DNA of 64,000 bases from Lithobates sylvaticus. Taxonomy: Eukaryota; Chordata; Amphibia; Anura; Ranidae. The DNA lies in NCBI GenBank assembly GCA_028564925.1, contig CM053030.1, forward strand, positions 3,532,647 to 3,596,646. The letters run 5' to 3'. Every line of letters starts with the position of its first letter. The first letter of the stretch is position 1. The position numbers and the translations under genes are program-made. Below, piece by piece: positions 1 through 10,841 of this stretch. The notes below the pieces were generated by a model that searched no databases, was not told where the DNA came from, and worked only from the letters and a program-made list of their open reading frames with translations.

Positions 1-58
1 CTTCTCTCCTCAAACTTTTTTTCCTTAAAATTCCCTCCTAAACTTGGGGTGCGTGTTA

Positions 59-225
59 TACGCCGATAAATACGCTAATCTATTTTATTCTATTGTTTTT
101 TTTTTTTTTATTCTATTCCATTCTATTATTTTATTTTCTATCCTATTTTGTTCTGTTTTACTCTATTATATTATGTTCTTTTCTATTCTATTCTATTACT
201 TTATTTTCTATTCTATTTATTCTCT
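59..225. repeat. TTCTA-type pentanucleotide low-complexity tract
   Basis: The plus strand is a run of T-rich units close to TTCTA/TTTTA with a pure T stretch near 97-109. The short open frame through it is only a by-product of composition. It lies downstream of lrrc61, and TTTATT strings in it (for example near 83, 109 and 217) could serve as minus-strand AATAAA poly(A) signals, but in such sequence they may be chance. Confidence 0.7.
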
Positions 226-420
226 TTGTAAATTCGAAAACTATTTGAACTCGAAAATTATTTCGAAATTCATTTGAAAACTTTTTGAAATCGATCTGAA
301 TTAGAATTCGAAAAAAATTTGAATAGATTCAAAAATGAATAAACAAAGCGAATTCCGAAAACAAATTAAACAAATTTATGCAAATAACGATTCGAAAAAC
401 AAAGCGATTTTTCCCTCCTT
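226..420. repeat. AT-rich tract with TTCGAAAA-like units
   Basis: Degenerate repeats of TTCGAAAA / TTTGAAAA on both strands fill the stretch between the T-rich tract and the lrrc61 stop codon. I see no coding sequence in it. It probably contains part of the lrrc61 3' untranslated region. Confidence 0.5.
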
Positions 421-432
421 TCTGCCCAGCAA

Positions 433-1218
433 TCAGAAGACGTAGGAATTGGTGTCGCTCCTGATGCTGAGCGCTCGTTCGGCCTGCGCGATGGCGTCAT
501 CGGCCCTCTTGCTCAGTTCTTTGCACTCCTGCAGAATGTCGTTGAACTGCTTGTAGGTCTCTTGGATGATGGTGCTCTGGAAAGGCTTCGGGTCCCAGTA
601 GCCGTCCTCCACCCATGGCTTGACAGAGCCCGGCACCTCCACCAACCCACTGCTGGAGGTGAACCTCTTCAAGGAGTTGTCAATGTCCCGGCACAGGTGG
701 TAAAGGTCACTCCCGCTGCCCGTGACCCTCTCCCCGTCGATCACTCGAACGCTGGGTATGGTCTCCAGCACAGCGTGTCTATAGGAGCCGTTGGCACAAA
801 AAGGGTTACTCAGGTTGTAGAGGGGGTCCCTCAAGCGGATGCTTTCCAGCTTACGGAGGCCTTTCAAGCACTGCAGACTGTCGACGGTACACAGCGCGTT
901 CCCGGCCACGTTGAGGGTCTGCAGGTTGTCGCAAGAGGCCAGGGGCTCCAGAGAGGAAACCCGGTTACACGACAAGTTAAGGGCCACCAACATCTTCAGG
1001 GAGGACAGTGGAGCCAGGTGGGTGACGTGGTTGTTGGAGAGATCTAACCGCTCCAGGTTTAGGCACTCTCCGATACAACCCAACTCATGGATCCCCAGAG
1101 AGCGCAGCTTCAGGAAAAGGATGGACTCCAGGTCAAACTCGCCGGTCCGGGATTTCAGCATCTCTGGAGTGATGCGGGAATTGTCCGAGTTCTCCTCTTT
1201 GGTAATCCTACTATCCAT
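433..1218 (-). CDS. lrrc61: Leucine-rich repeat-containing protein 61 (lrrc61)
   Basis: This is a 261-residue frame, close to the roughly 259 residues of the human protein. Recognition rests on the start of the LRR part (LKSRTGEFDLESILFLKLR), LRR units at about residues 34-123 (RLDLSNNHVTHL, ALNLSCNRVSSL, TLNVAGNAL), a cap-like segment at about 137-165 (NPFCANGSYRHAVLE, VIDGERV), the PWVEDGYWDP block near 201, a helical tail rich in Glu, Lys and Gln, and the terminal SYVF. The only ATG in phase at the N-terminus is at 1218. The frame continues upstream to a TTG at 1236 without another ATG, so 1218 is chosen. The coding region is in one exon, as recalled for mammals. Its molecular function is not well defined; LRR folds bind proteins, and no signal peptide or membrane segment is visible. 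The frame is intact. Confidence 0.95.
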   Translation of the reverse strand: MDSRITKEENSDNSRITPEMLKSRTGEFDLESILFLKLRSLGIHELGCIGECLNLERLDLSNNHVTHLAPLSSLKMLVALNLSCNRVSSLEPLASCDNLQTLNVAGNALCTVDSLQCLKGLRKLESIRLRDPLYNLSNPFCANGSYRHAVLETIPSVRVIDGERVTGSGSDLYHLCRDIDNSLKRFTSSSGLVEVPGSVKPWVEDGYWDPKPFQSTIIQETYKQFNDILQECKELSKRADDAIAQAERALSIRSDTNSYVF

Positions 1219-1371
1219 GGTCTGGAGGTTTCCCAATAGTCACCTACTCTGGACTGGTTTAGGGCGGGATTGAGATTTTCAGAGTCAGTCGGTACGTGTG
1301 GAGAAGATTGGTGTCATTAGAGCGTCACTGCTCCCAACAAATGATCAACAGACAATCCTCCCACAATGGCT
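1219..1371. other. Short 5' flank of the lrrc61 coding exon
   Basis: About 150 bases separate the lrrc61 ATG from the first unit of a large minisatellite. On the minus strand the sequence shows CAG- and AG-type acceptor possibilities close to the ATG, but no clear TATA box or CpG-rich promoter. I cannot say whether this is 5' untranslated region, the end of an intron, or promoter. Confidence 0.4.
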
Positions 1372-3317
1372 CTGGCTGAGGGAACAATTCAGAAAGTTCT
1401 CCGACGCCTGGCTGAGGGAACAATTCAGCAAATTCTCCGACGCCTGGCTGAGGGAACAATTCAGCAAGTTCTCCGACGTCTGGCTGAGGGAGCAATTCAG
1501 CAAGTTCTCCGACGTCTGGCTGAGGGAACAATTCAGCAAGTTCTCCGACGCCTGGCTGAGGGAACAATTCAGCAAGTTCTCCGACGTCTGGCTGAGGGAA
1601 CAATTCAGCAAGTCCTCCGACGTCTGGCTGAGGGAACAATTCAGCAAGTTCTCCGACGTCTGGTTGAGGGAACAATTCAGCAAGTCCTCCGACGTCTGGT
1701 TGAGGGAACAATTCAGCAAGTTCTCAGACGTCTGGTTGAGGGAACAATTCAGCAAGTCCTCCGACGTCTGGCTGAGGGAACAATTCAGCAAGTTTTCCGA
1801 CGTCTGGCTGAGGGAACAATTCAGCAAGTTCTCAGACGTCTGGCTGAGGGAGCAATTCAGCAAGTTCTCCGACGTCTGGCTGAGGGAGCAATTCAGCAAG
1901 TTCTCCGAAGTCTGGCTGAGGGAACAATTCAGCAAGTTCTCCGACGTCTGGCTGAGGGAGCAATTCAGCAAGTTCTCCGACGCCTGGCTGAGGGAACAAT
2001 TCAGCAAGTTCTCCGACGCCTGGCTGAGGGAACAATTCAGCAAGTTCTCAGACGTCTTTCTGAGGGAACAATTCAGCAAGTTCTCCGACGTCTGGCTGAG
2101 GGAACAATTCAGCAAGTTCTCAGACGTCTGGCTGAGGGAACAATTCAGCAAGTTCTCCGACGTCTGGCTGAGGGAACAATTCAGCAAGTTCTCAGACGTC
2201 TGGCTGAGGGAACAATTCAGCAAGTTCTCCGACGCCTGGCTGAGGGAACAATTCAGCAAGTTCTCCGACGCCTGGCTGAGGGAACAATTCAGCAAGTTCT
2301 CAGACGTCTGGCTGAGGGAACAATTCAGCAAGTTCTCAGACGTCTGGCTGAGGGAACAATTCAGCAAGTTCTCCGACGTCTGGCTGAGGGAACAATTCAG
2401 CAAGTTCTCCGACGCCTGGCTGAGGGAACAATTCAGCAAGTCCTCAGATGTCTGGCTGAGGGAACAATTCAGCAAGTTCTCCGATGTCTGGCTGAGGGAG
2501 CAATTCAGCAAGTTCTCAGACGTCTGGCTGAGGGAACAATTCAGCAAGTTCTCCGACGTCTGGCTGAGGGAGCAATTCAGCAAGTTCTCCGACGCCTGGC
2601 TGAGGGAACAATTCAGCAAGTTCTCAGACGTCTGGCTGAGGGAACAATTCAGCAAGTTCTCCGACGCCTGGCTGAGGGAACAATTCAGCAAGTTCTCCGA
2701 CGCCTGGCTGAGGGAACAATTCAGCAAGTTCTCAGACGTCTGGCTGAGGGAACAATTCAGCAAGTTCTCTGACGTCTGGCTGAGGGAACAATTCAGCAAG
2801 TTCTCCGACGCCTGGCTGAGGGAACAATTCAGCAAGTTCTCCGACGTCTGGCTGAGGGAACAATTCAGCAAGTTCTCAGACGTCTGGCTGAGGGAACAAT
2901 TCAGCAAGTTCTCAGACGTCTGGCTGAGGGAACAATTCAGCAAGTCCTCCGACGTCTAGCTGAGGGAACAATTCAGCAAGTTCTCCGACGTCTGGCTGAG
3001 GGAACAATTCAGCAAGTTCTCCGACGTCTGGTTGAGGGAACAATTCAGCAAGTTCTCCGACGTCTGGCTGAGGGAACAATTCAGCAAGTTCTCCGACGTC
3101 TGGTTGAGGGAACAATTCAGCAAATTCTCAGACGTCTGGCTGAGGGAACAATTCAGCAAGTTCTCAGACGTCTGGCTGAGGGAACAATTCAGCAAGTTCT
3201 CAGACGTCTGGTTGAGGGAACAATTCAGCAAGTTCTCCGACGTCTGGCTGAGGGAACAATTCAGCAAGTCCTCAGATGTCTGGCTGAGGGAGCAATTCAG
3301 CAAGTTCTCCGACGTCT
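1372..3317. repeat. 36-bp minisatellite, about 54 copies
   Basis: The unit is CTGAGGGAACAATTCAGCAA followed by GTTCTCCGACGTCTGG, with point variants such as GACGCC/GACGTC, CTCAGACG/CTCCGACG and AGGGAGC/AGGGAAC. Because 36 is a multiple of three and the unit lacks stops in several frames, long frames of more than 450 codons open on both strands. That is an arithmetic effect, not evidence for a protein. The array sits just upstream of lrrc61 and could vary in copy number between individuals. Confidence 0.95.
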
Positions 3318-4041
3318 CATTTTATGGCCTTTCTTTGCCACATCCAACCATTGAGGCGTTTCCTTGGTCTCCTTTTTCTCAGGCTTACAACTGAGCTTGG
3401 ACTCTTTTATGTTCTTGAATGGTGTCAGGACATCCTGAAACAAGAAAATGAGACAGTCGTTAAGCTAGGGCCACATATTACGAGGTTCCTCTGTATTTTA
3501 GAAAATGCCCACCTTAAAAATTACAACCCACCTGGAAAGAGGTATTAAAAATGATTGACAAATTAGCAGGGGGGGATCCATAACCCTGACTCAACAGCAC
3601 TGTCTCCTATTCCAAGTTCTCCCGGACACTCCCAACCCCCTGATGAGATTGAGCCACTCAATTTGTATTGCCATGCATTGGACCACTGCATTACAAATTG
3701 GAAGACATGCTTGGTCCCATTCGCACAAGTTGTGTCACGCATAGATCACATGATGATAGCCGAAAAAATTTCCATACCCTACAGGCCTACACGATTCTAT
3801 CCCCGTATTTGATGCTAAATGGAACCCTTGGTTCTTGTTCAGACTTCAAGACTGACCGTAATTAGATTCGTTGTTTTGATTTCCTTTCGTTGATTTCTAT
3901 TCTTAGTTAATAGGAATATCCTTCAAGATTGTTCTACACCAGCAGAATAAGTTCTCTTATCATTTGCAGAACCAGGCGCTACTTTGACATGTTATGACCT
4001 AGACTTTTGACACGATTGTAGCCACCTATCAATAGCTTTAT
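3318..4041. other. Unassigned, apparently unique sequence
   Basis: There is no long open frame and no terminal repeat pair. A 74-codon frame at 3324-3548 begins in the last satellite unit and has no recognisable motif. I see nothing here that supports a gene. Confidence 0.4.
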
Positions 4042-4049
4042 GTTTTACC

Positions 4050-5100
4050 CAGGGGCATTGCTAGATCTACAAAAGATTTGGGGCTAGAGCCCATAGCAGT
4101 GTAGTAAAGAAAGTCATACGCTTGGGTGGGCATACACATGTATAACAAGTAATATACATGTGTGTGTGTGTGTGTGTATAGATATATTATATATATATAT
4201 AATATATAGAGATATATATATATATATATATATCCCCAGAGAGCCTCCTCCTTACATCAGAGTCCCCAGAGAGCCTCCCCGTTGCATCAGGGTCCCCAGA
4301 GAGCCTCCCCCTTGCATCAGGGTCCCCAGAGAGCCCCCCCCCCCCCAGTTACATCAGGGTCCCCAGAGAGCCCCCCCCCCCCCCAGTTACATCAGGGTCC
4401 CCAGAGAGCCCCCTCCTTACATCAAAGTCCCCAGAGAGCCTCCCCCTTGCATCAGGGTTCCCAGAGAGCCCCCCTTTGCATCAGGGTCCCCAGAGAGCCT
4501 CCCCCTTGCATCAGGGTTCCCAGAAAGCATCCTTTTTGCATCAGGGTCCCCAGAGACCCCCCAGTTACATCAGGGTCCCCAGAGAACCTCCCACATACAT
4601 CAGGGTCCCCAGAGAACCTCCCACAAGCATCAGGGTCCCCAGAGAGCCCCCCCACTTACATCAGGGTCCCCAGAGAGCCCCCCACGTACATCAGGGTCCC
4701 CAGAGAGCCCCCCACTTACATCAGGGTCCCCAGAGAGCCTCTCCTTGCATCAGGGTCCCCAGAGAGCCCCCCACTTACATCAGGGTCCCCAGAGAGCCCC
4801 CCACTTACATCAGGGTCCCCAGAGAGCCCCCCACTTACATCAGGGTCCCCAGAGAGCCTCTCCTTGCATCAGGGTCCCCAGAGAGCCCCCCACTTACATC
4901 AGAGTCCACAGAGAGCCTCTCCTTACATCAGGGTCCCCAGAGAGCCTCTCCTTACATCAGGGTCCCCAGAGAGCATCCCCACTTACATTAGGGTCCCCAG
5001 AGAGCCTCCCCTCCCCTTGGGGACCCCTGCAGAGACTCGGGGCTATGGGCCCCAGATTCGGGGCTATAGCCCCAAAAGCCACCCCCTAGCGACGCCACTG
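4050..5100. mobile_element. Non-autonomous hAT transposon with internal minisatellite
   Basis: The element begins CAGGGGCATTGCTAG and ends CTAGCGACGCCACTG, whose reverse complement CAGTGGCGTCGCTAG matches the start as an imperfect terminal inverted repeat. It is flanked by a perfect 8-bp target duplication GTTTTACC at 4042-4049 and 5101-5108, the size expected for hAT. Inside are a GT/TA microsatellite (about 4159-4232) and a 30-bp array; no transposase is present. Related copies lie at 49365-50488 and 52735-53371. The exact duplication suggests a fairly recent insertion. Confidence 0.93.
4234..5018. repeat. About 30-bp minisatellite inside the hAT element
   Basis: The unit is CCCCAGAGAGCCCCCCACTT followed by ACATCAGGGT, with variants TTGCATCAGGG and runs of C. 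About 26 copies lie between the TA-rich head and the right end of the hAT element. The three overlapping open frames here arise from the period of the repeat and are not genes. Confidence 0.92.
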
Positions 5101-5261
5101 GTTTTACCTATTATATTAAAGGATGTCATTTCTTTTATCTGTACGGTAATTTTGTTACTCTTAATAAAATCGGTTGAAAACAAAGAAGACGCCGACCTTC
5201 ATGTTTTTCCGTTTTGGAGAGAGAGTGAAAGAAATAGAACCAGAAATTGGATTCACTACAA

Positions 5262-6005
5262 GATATGTGTTAAGCACAAGGCCTGTGGGCCGAATGCAGC
5301 CCCCCGCAAGGCCATTTAATGTGGCCTTCGCACTTCTCCTTGCAGCTGTGGCGTCCCCTTCCCCCCCCCCCCCCCCATCATATTTCAGACATTGGCAGCA
5401 GAGAGGAGGACAGAACTCCTCCGCAGGATCCTGCACTTCTCCGTACAGCTGCAGAGAGGATCGTCTCTGCCCCCCCCCCACCTCAGCAGTCGGCAACAGA
5501 GAGGAGGACAGAACACCTCCTACAGACCCTGCACCTCTCTCATAAAGCGCAGCATCCCCTCATCTCCTCTTCCCCAGGTCTCAGCATTCAGCAGACTACG
5601 GCAGCTGACTTCCAGCCCTTCTCTGGTTCTCCTCCAGACCCTGGACTTTCTACTTCTTTTACTGAAATTTTGGGGTACTATAATGTGTGAAATGAATAAT
5701 TGGAATTAGAACTATTTTATTCTCTAGGGCACATGTGTCAAACACAAGGCCCACGGGCTGTTTCATGTGGCCCTTGCACGTCTCCTGCAGCACCACCTTT
5801 GTCCCCGCCCCCACCACGTCTAAGCAATCAGCAGCAGCAGAGAGGAGGACACAATACCTCCTACAGATCCTGCTCCTCTCTCATATAGCAGCAGCACCCC
5901 CTTGTCTCCGCCTCCCCTGATCTCAAGATTCAGCAAACTCAGGCAGCTGACTCCAGCCCTCCTCTGGTCCTCCTCCAGACCCTGCACTTTCTGCTTCTGC
6001 TTTTT
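5262..6005. repeat. Two related copies of a dispersed repeat with a CACAAGGCC head
   Basis: Copy one (about 5262-5690) and copy two (about 5725-6005) share a head near ACAAGGCC(C/T)ACGGGC, a block CAGAGAGGAGGACA, and a tail CTCCTCCAGACCCTG. The heads resemble the ends of unclassified vertebrate hAT-like repeats, but I see no convincing target duplication. Copy two abuts the decayed zinc-knuckle ORF. A short poly-C run sits near 5356. Confidence 0.5.
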
Positions 6006-6422
6006 GTGTTTGGGTCCAGCACCCTCCACTGCCTTCACTACACTATGAGAAACAATAGGTGCAGACACAGACTTGACAACCACACTTTATGACACTGACT
6101 GAGGGGGGGGGGGGGCACTGACACACCAGATGGCATCACAGACACAGAATCTGATGGGACAGAGACACTAGGATCCCCTGGTACAACCTCCGCCAACCCA
6201 GACTCCTCTCTATCCAGATGGAAGAATTCCTCCACCAGCTCTGACTTATTGTGCCAAGCCTCGGGGCACCGGCTATAAGGGTGACCAACCTTATCACATA
6301 GGTGACATTAAATGATGTTACAGTCCCTCGCCAGATGCCCCAGTTCCTGGCACAAAGAGCACTTCTGTTCTGGACATTTATAGGAGAAATGTCCCCTGAC
6401 TCCACATTTATGGCACAGCTTA

Positions 6423-8685
6423 TGCCGCGTACACACGTGCAGACTTTGGTCGGCGGACCTAGTCCAGCGGACAATCCACTGGACTTTCCAGCGGGGCTTC
6501 GCCGGACTTTCCGAGCGTGTGACTTGCCCACACACGCCCGGACTTCTCCGGCGGACAATCCGCTGGCCAAAGTCCGCGGGACTTTTGAAAATGAACGGAC
6601 TTGCCCACACACGGAGCAGTCCGTTCATTTAAAACGTAACTTCAGGTTACGTAGCTAGCGTAGGCAGTAAATGCCGGCGCGCTAGCTCCGTCACCTGGCA
6701 TGGATTTAAAGGGACCGTTTTTCGGCGTGGGGGTTCCCCCCAAATCCATGTCAGACCCTTATCCGAGCACGCAGCCTGGCAGGCCAGGAAAGGGGTGGGG
6801 ACGAACGAGCGCCCCCCCCCCCTCCTGAGCCGTACCAGGCCGCGTGCCCTCAACATGGGGGTGCCCTGGGGAAAGGGGGGCCGTGCGGCCCCCCCACCCC
6901 AAAGCACCTTGTCCCCATGTTAATGAGGACAAGGGCCTCTTCCCGACAACACTGGCCGTTGGTTGTCGGGGTCTGCGGGCGGGGGCTTATCGGAATCTGG
7001 GAGCCCCCTTTTATAAGGGGGCCCTCAGATCCCGGCCCCCCACCCTATGTGAATGAGTATGGGTACGATGTACCCCTACCCATTCACCTAAGGTGTAAAA
7101 TGTAAAGTACAAAAACACACACACTTTTGAAAAAATATTTTATTGCACTGCTCCGGGGGTCTTCTTCCGTCTTGGGTCTTCTCGCCGGACTCCTCTGCCA
7201 TTTACCAAGCTCTTTTACCGAGCGGAGAAGTCCGGCTACCTTCTTCGTCGTCGCCGCCGTCGTCTGGGGGTCTCGATCCGCCTTCGGGGGTCTTCCGGGG
7301 TCTCTTCTGTTCTTGCGGCGGTCGTCGTTTTCCGCACCGCCGGCGCCTTCTTCTTCTTCTTGTCCTTCTTCTTCTTGTTCTTCTTCTTCCGATGTTGACC
7401 CGTCGCTCTCTCCGGCCGGAATGGCAGAGCCGCGCTGTGCTGGGACTTATATAGGGACATGGGGACAGGGTCACATGCTCATGTCACATGGTGACCCCGC
7501 CCCCTTGCGATGTCACAGTCCCAGCATCCTCCAGGACTGTGACATCACACAAGGGGGCGGGGTCACCATGTGACATGAGCATGTGACCCTGTCCCCATGT
7601 CCCTATATAAGTCCCAGCACAGCGCGGCTCTGCCATTCCGGCCGGAGAGAGCGACGGGTCAACATCGGAAGAAGAAGAAGAACAAGAACAAGAACAAGAA
7701 GAAGAAGGCGCCGGCGGCGCGGAAAACGACGACCGCCGCAAGAACAGAAGAGACCCCGGAAGACCCCCGAAGGCGGATCGAGACCCCCAGACGACGGCGG
7801 CGACGACGAAGAAGGTAGCCGGACTTCTCCGCTCGGTAAAAGAGCTTGGTAAATGGCGGAGGAGTCCCGCGAGAAGACCCCCAAGACGGAAGAAGACCCC
7901 CGGAGCTGTGCAATAAAATATTTTTTCAAAAGTGTGTGTGTTTTTGTACTTTACATTTTACACCTTAGGTGAATGGGTAGGGGTACATCGTACCCCATAC
8001 TCATTCACATAGGGTGGGGGGCCGGGATCTGAGGGCCCCCTTATAAAAGGGGGCTCCCAGATTCCGATAAGCCCCCGCCCCGCAGACCCCGACAACCAAC
8101 GGCCAGGGTTGTCGGGAAGAGGCCCTTGTCCTCATCAACATGGGGACAAGGTGCTTTGGGGTGGGGGGGCCGCACGGCCCCCCTTTCCCCAGGGCACCCC
8201 CCATGTTGAGGGCACGCGGCCTGGTACGGCTCAGGAGGGGGGGGGCGCTCGTTCGTCCCCACCCCTTTCCTGGCCGGCCAGGCTGCGTGCTCGGATAAGG
8301 GTCTGACATGGATTTGGGGGGAACCCCCATGCCGTTTTTCGGCGTGGGGAGTCCCTTTAAATCCATGCCAGGTCACGGAGCTAGCGCGGCGGCATTTACT
8401 GCCTACGCTAGCTACGTAACCTGAAGTCACGTGCTAAATGAACGGACTTGCCGATGAGCGGCAAGTCCGTTCATTTTCAAAAGTCCGGCGGACTTGCCTA
8501 CTAACGGCGGGATTATCCGCCGGACTGCCAAGTCCAGCGGATAATTTTAAAACCAAACTTAAAACTTTGGTCCGCCGGACTTTGGCGCCAAAAAGTCCGC
8601 CGACGCCCACACACGAGGGGATTGTCCGCTGGACTTGAGTCCAGAGGATAATCCCGCGGGATAGTCCCTTCGTGTGTACGCGGCA
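6423..8685. mobile_element. Large palindromic PIF/Harbinger-like element
   Basis: The ends are TGCCGCGTACACACG and its reverse complement, flanked by TTA at 6420-6422 and 8686-8688, as expected for PIF/Harbinger. The inside is a giant inverted repeat: about 6595-7520 pairs with about 7540-8480, centred near 7529 (CACAGTCCCAGCAT/GGACTGTG). No transposase frame is present. Arg-rich frames in the arms come from GAA/CGG-rich sequence. The subterminal parts carry repeated CCGCCGGAC and GTCCAGCGGAC motifs. It was inserted into the zinc-knuckle retroelement ORF. Mobilisation would need a transposase from elsewhere. Confidence 0.88.
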
Positions 8686-9533
8686 TTAGATTGACCAGAG
8701 TAGAAGACGGTAATCCTATCTCTACCAATAAAGGCAGAGGAGGGCAAATGCTGGACCACATTCCCACACACTCCACCTCACTGACACCGACCACCCACCC
8801 GTCCAGATTCCTCGATCGTCCACAATCTTTTTTGGGGGACACAATGTTTCACCAAACCTCCTCGACCAGACCCATAAATCCTCGGGGGGTATAGACTCAT
8901 TCCTTGTCAGGATAGTCACATTCTTAATCAAGGGCTGACGTGAGGGCTTCCAGTCCGGCTGGCCCCCATATACACGCTCAAACCGCTCCCAAAACAGATC
9001 CAGCGATTCTGGATGCACGAATGATAAATCATATTCAAAGGAACCAGCCGGACTGATAAGAGCATAAATATCCTCCGCCTTAAATCCCATGGCTAGGATC
9101 TTATCCACAACCTCCCTCCTGATAGGTGGAATACCTCCTCCTTCCCACCTGAGCTGTACCACATTCCTGCGTTTAATGGAAGAAGGTGCGTTAGATGAAA
9201 ATCGCAAAACTGGCTCCCTTCCACCACCAGCAGCATGACTTTGTCCCGACACAGCCTTAGCATAACTCCTAACTGGGACAGATGACACATTAACTGGCTG
9301 CATAGGAACCTCTGAAATCTGGTTTGGTAAATTACCCACCACTTGATCCTCCCTCCTCCCCTCCAGCACAACAGTCCCGCTCACCATATTCCCAGAAGTA
9401 CCCCAGATACCAGCAGTCCCATCATCAAGTAAAGTTTTCCGTTTAGAAAAAAACACCAGCTGTTTCAGCGTTCATACGGCCCTCCTGCTCTGCAGTTTCA
9501 ATGTTCATGTGACATTCCTGCCCTGCACTGTTA

Positions 9534-9958
9534 AGCCCCATACACACGGTCGGATTTTCCGATGGCTTCTGTCCTATCGGACAATGTTGTCGGAAATTCC
9601 GACCGTGTGTAGGCACCATCGGACATTTTCCATCGGATTGTCCGACGGACAAAGTTGTATCTCCTGCTCTAAAAATTTTCCGACAACAAAGTCCGATCAC
9701 ACCAATTCCGATCGTGTGTAGCGAATTCCGATGGACAAAGTGCCACGCATGCTCAGATCACATTACAAGACCAAATCTATTGGCTACTAGCCTCTACGTA
9801 GTCCCGTCGTAGGCAACAAACGTCACCACGTTCAGAATGATCGGATTTTCCGACAACTTTGTCCGACCGTGTGTATGCAACACCAGTGTCGGACAAAATC
9901 CGTCGGACCAAATCCGATGGATTTGGTGGTCGGATTTTCCGACCGTGTGTATGGGGCT
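9534..9958. mobile_element. Harbinger-like MITE
   Basis: A 425-bp element starts AGCCCCATACACACGGTCGG and ends with the matching complement, with TTA duplications at 9531-9533 and 9959-9961. The subterminal parts are rich in TCCGAC/GTCGGA palindromes. It interrupts the same retroelement ORF as the large palindromic element. Relatives in the window are at 20688, 48795, 50801, 52224 and 55199. Confidence 0.9.
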
Positions 9959-10841
9959 TTAGTGTCCATGTGGGACTCCTTGCAGCCAGGTCCTCCTGCA
10001 TTCCCTGCTGATTGCAAGGATATGTTGGCAGGTGCAACCTCAGGAAAGTCCTTCACACACTGAGAGAGATTTTCAGCAAGCACTCCATTATCTGATGAGT
10101 TGGTGCCGCTCAAGGGAGATTCCATTTCTGTAATGGCCTGTAGCAATCCGCCATTTTCCTCAACCTCCTCCTGAGATGACCCAGGCTGCTGGGGAGAGAG
10201 GGGGGCAGATCCTGAGACGGGGGTAGTACTGGGGCCACCATGTGAAGCGACTTCCTTACCCCCCCATCCATACTGTTGCCGTTGCTCTGGTATTCACCCT
10301 CTGGCTGGTACTGGCACAGGCACTTTCCTTAACCTGATTCAAATCTCTGCTCATTCTCACACTTTTCTCTGAACACACTGCTGCTCTCTTTCAGAGAAGC
10401 GACCAACTTCTTCTGCTTTTTCAATGCCTCCTCCAGAGACTTCAGCTTGGAGACTTCCCTCTTACTGTTTCCAGACTTACTGTGCAGAGATTTCTTTTTC
10501 CTGAGATCTTCTTTCATGACAGCAAGTTTCTGTTCCTCCTTAGCAATGCGGCGAAGTCTGTTCACCACTCTATCCTGGAAGACTGGTAAGGACTCCCCAT
10601 AGGGAGAGGCCCAGGATCTATTGCAGCTTGAGCACATGGTGTAGGCCTCAGTGCCTCTGGAGAGCCTCCACCTTCGTCCTCCCCAACATGGTCCACGCTT
10701 GCCTGGGAAAAGCCTGCATGAGAGGCCCCAGGCTTGCTGCTTCTCTCAGCTGAGATCACAGGAGAGTGAGCCTGCAGAACAGCACCCCCTGGTGGAGAAG
10801 CTCCTCTGGTGCAGAGACTGTGGGGGAGGGGACATTAGATC

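Larger units (their letters stand above)
6010..10640 (-). mobile_element. Decayed gag-like ORF1 of a retroelement with CCHC zinc knuckles
   Basis: Minus-strand pieces of one retroelement ORF are seen. A Lys/Glu-rich, probably coiled-coil part lies at about 10329-10637. A middle part lies at 8722-9456 (PAGSFEYDLSFVHPESLDLF). Zinc knuckles of CX2CX4HX4C type lie near 6310-6430 (CHKCGVRGHFSYKC, CSLCQELGHLARDC), with a further GHPYSRCPEAWHN-like knuckle near 6250-6300. The layout resembles ORF1 of L1/Tx1-type LINEs and vertebrate ZCCHC3-like proteins; an LTR-type gag is not excluded. Two Harbinger-like elements are inserted in it (6423-8685 and 9534-9958). No reverse transcriptase is found nearby. 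It is an old, broken fossil. Confidence 0.7.

Noticed and set aside
1219-1236. Extension of lrrc61 by six codons to a TTG
   Set aside because: No ATG is present in the extension, and the ATG at 1218 gives a length close to known orthologues.
562-1273. Plus-strand frames opposite lrrc61
   Set aside because: Shadows of the real gene with no protein-like motifs.
1298-3303. Reading frames of 553, 532 and 468 codons over the 36-bp array
   Set aside because: They exist on both strands and in several frames only because the period is a multiple of three and the unit lacks stops.
7202-7852. Arg/Lys-rich frames in the palindromic element
   Set aside because: Mirror-image GAA/CGG-rich sequence in both arms produces them; no domain is recognisable.
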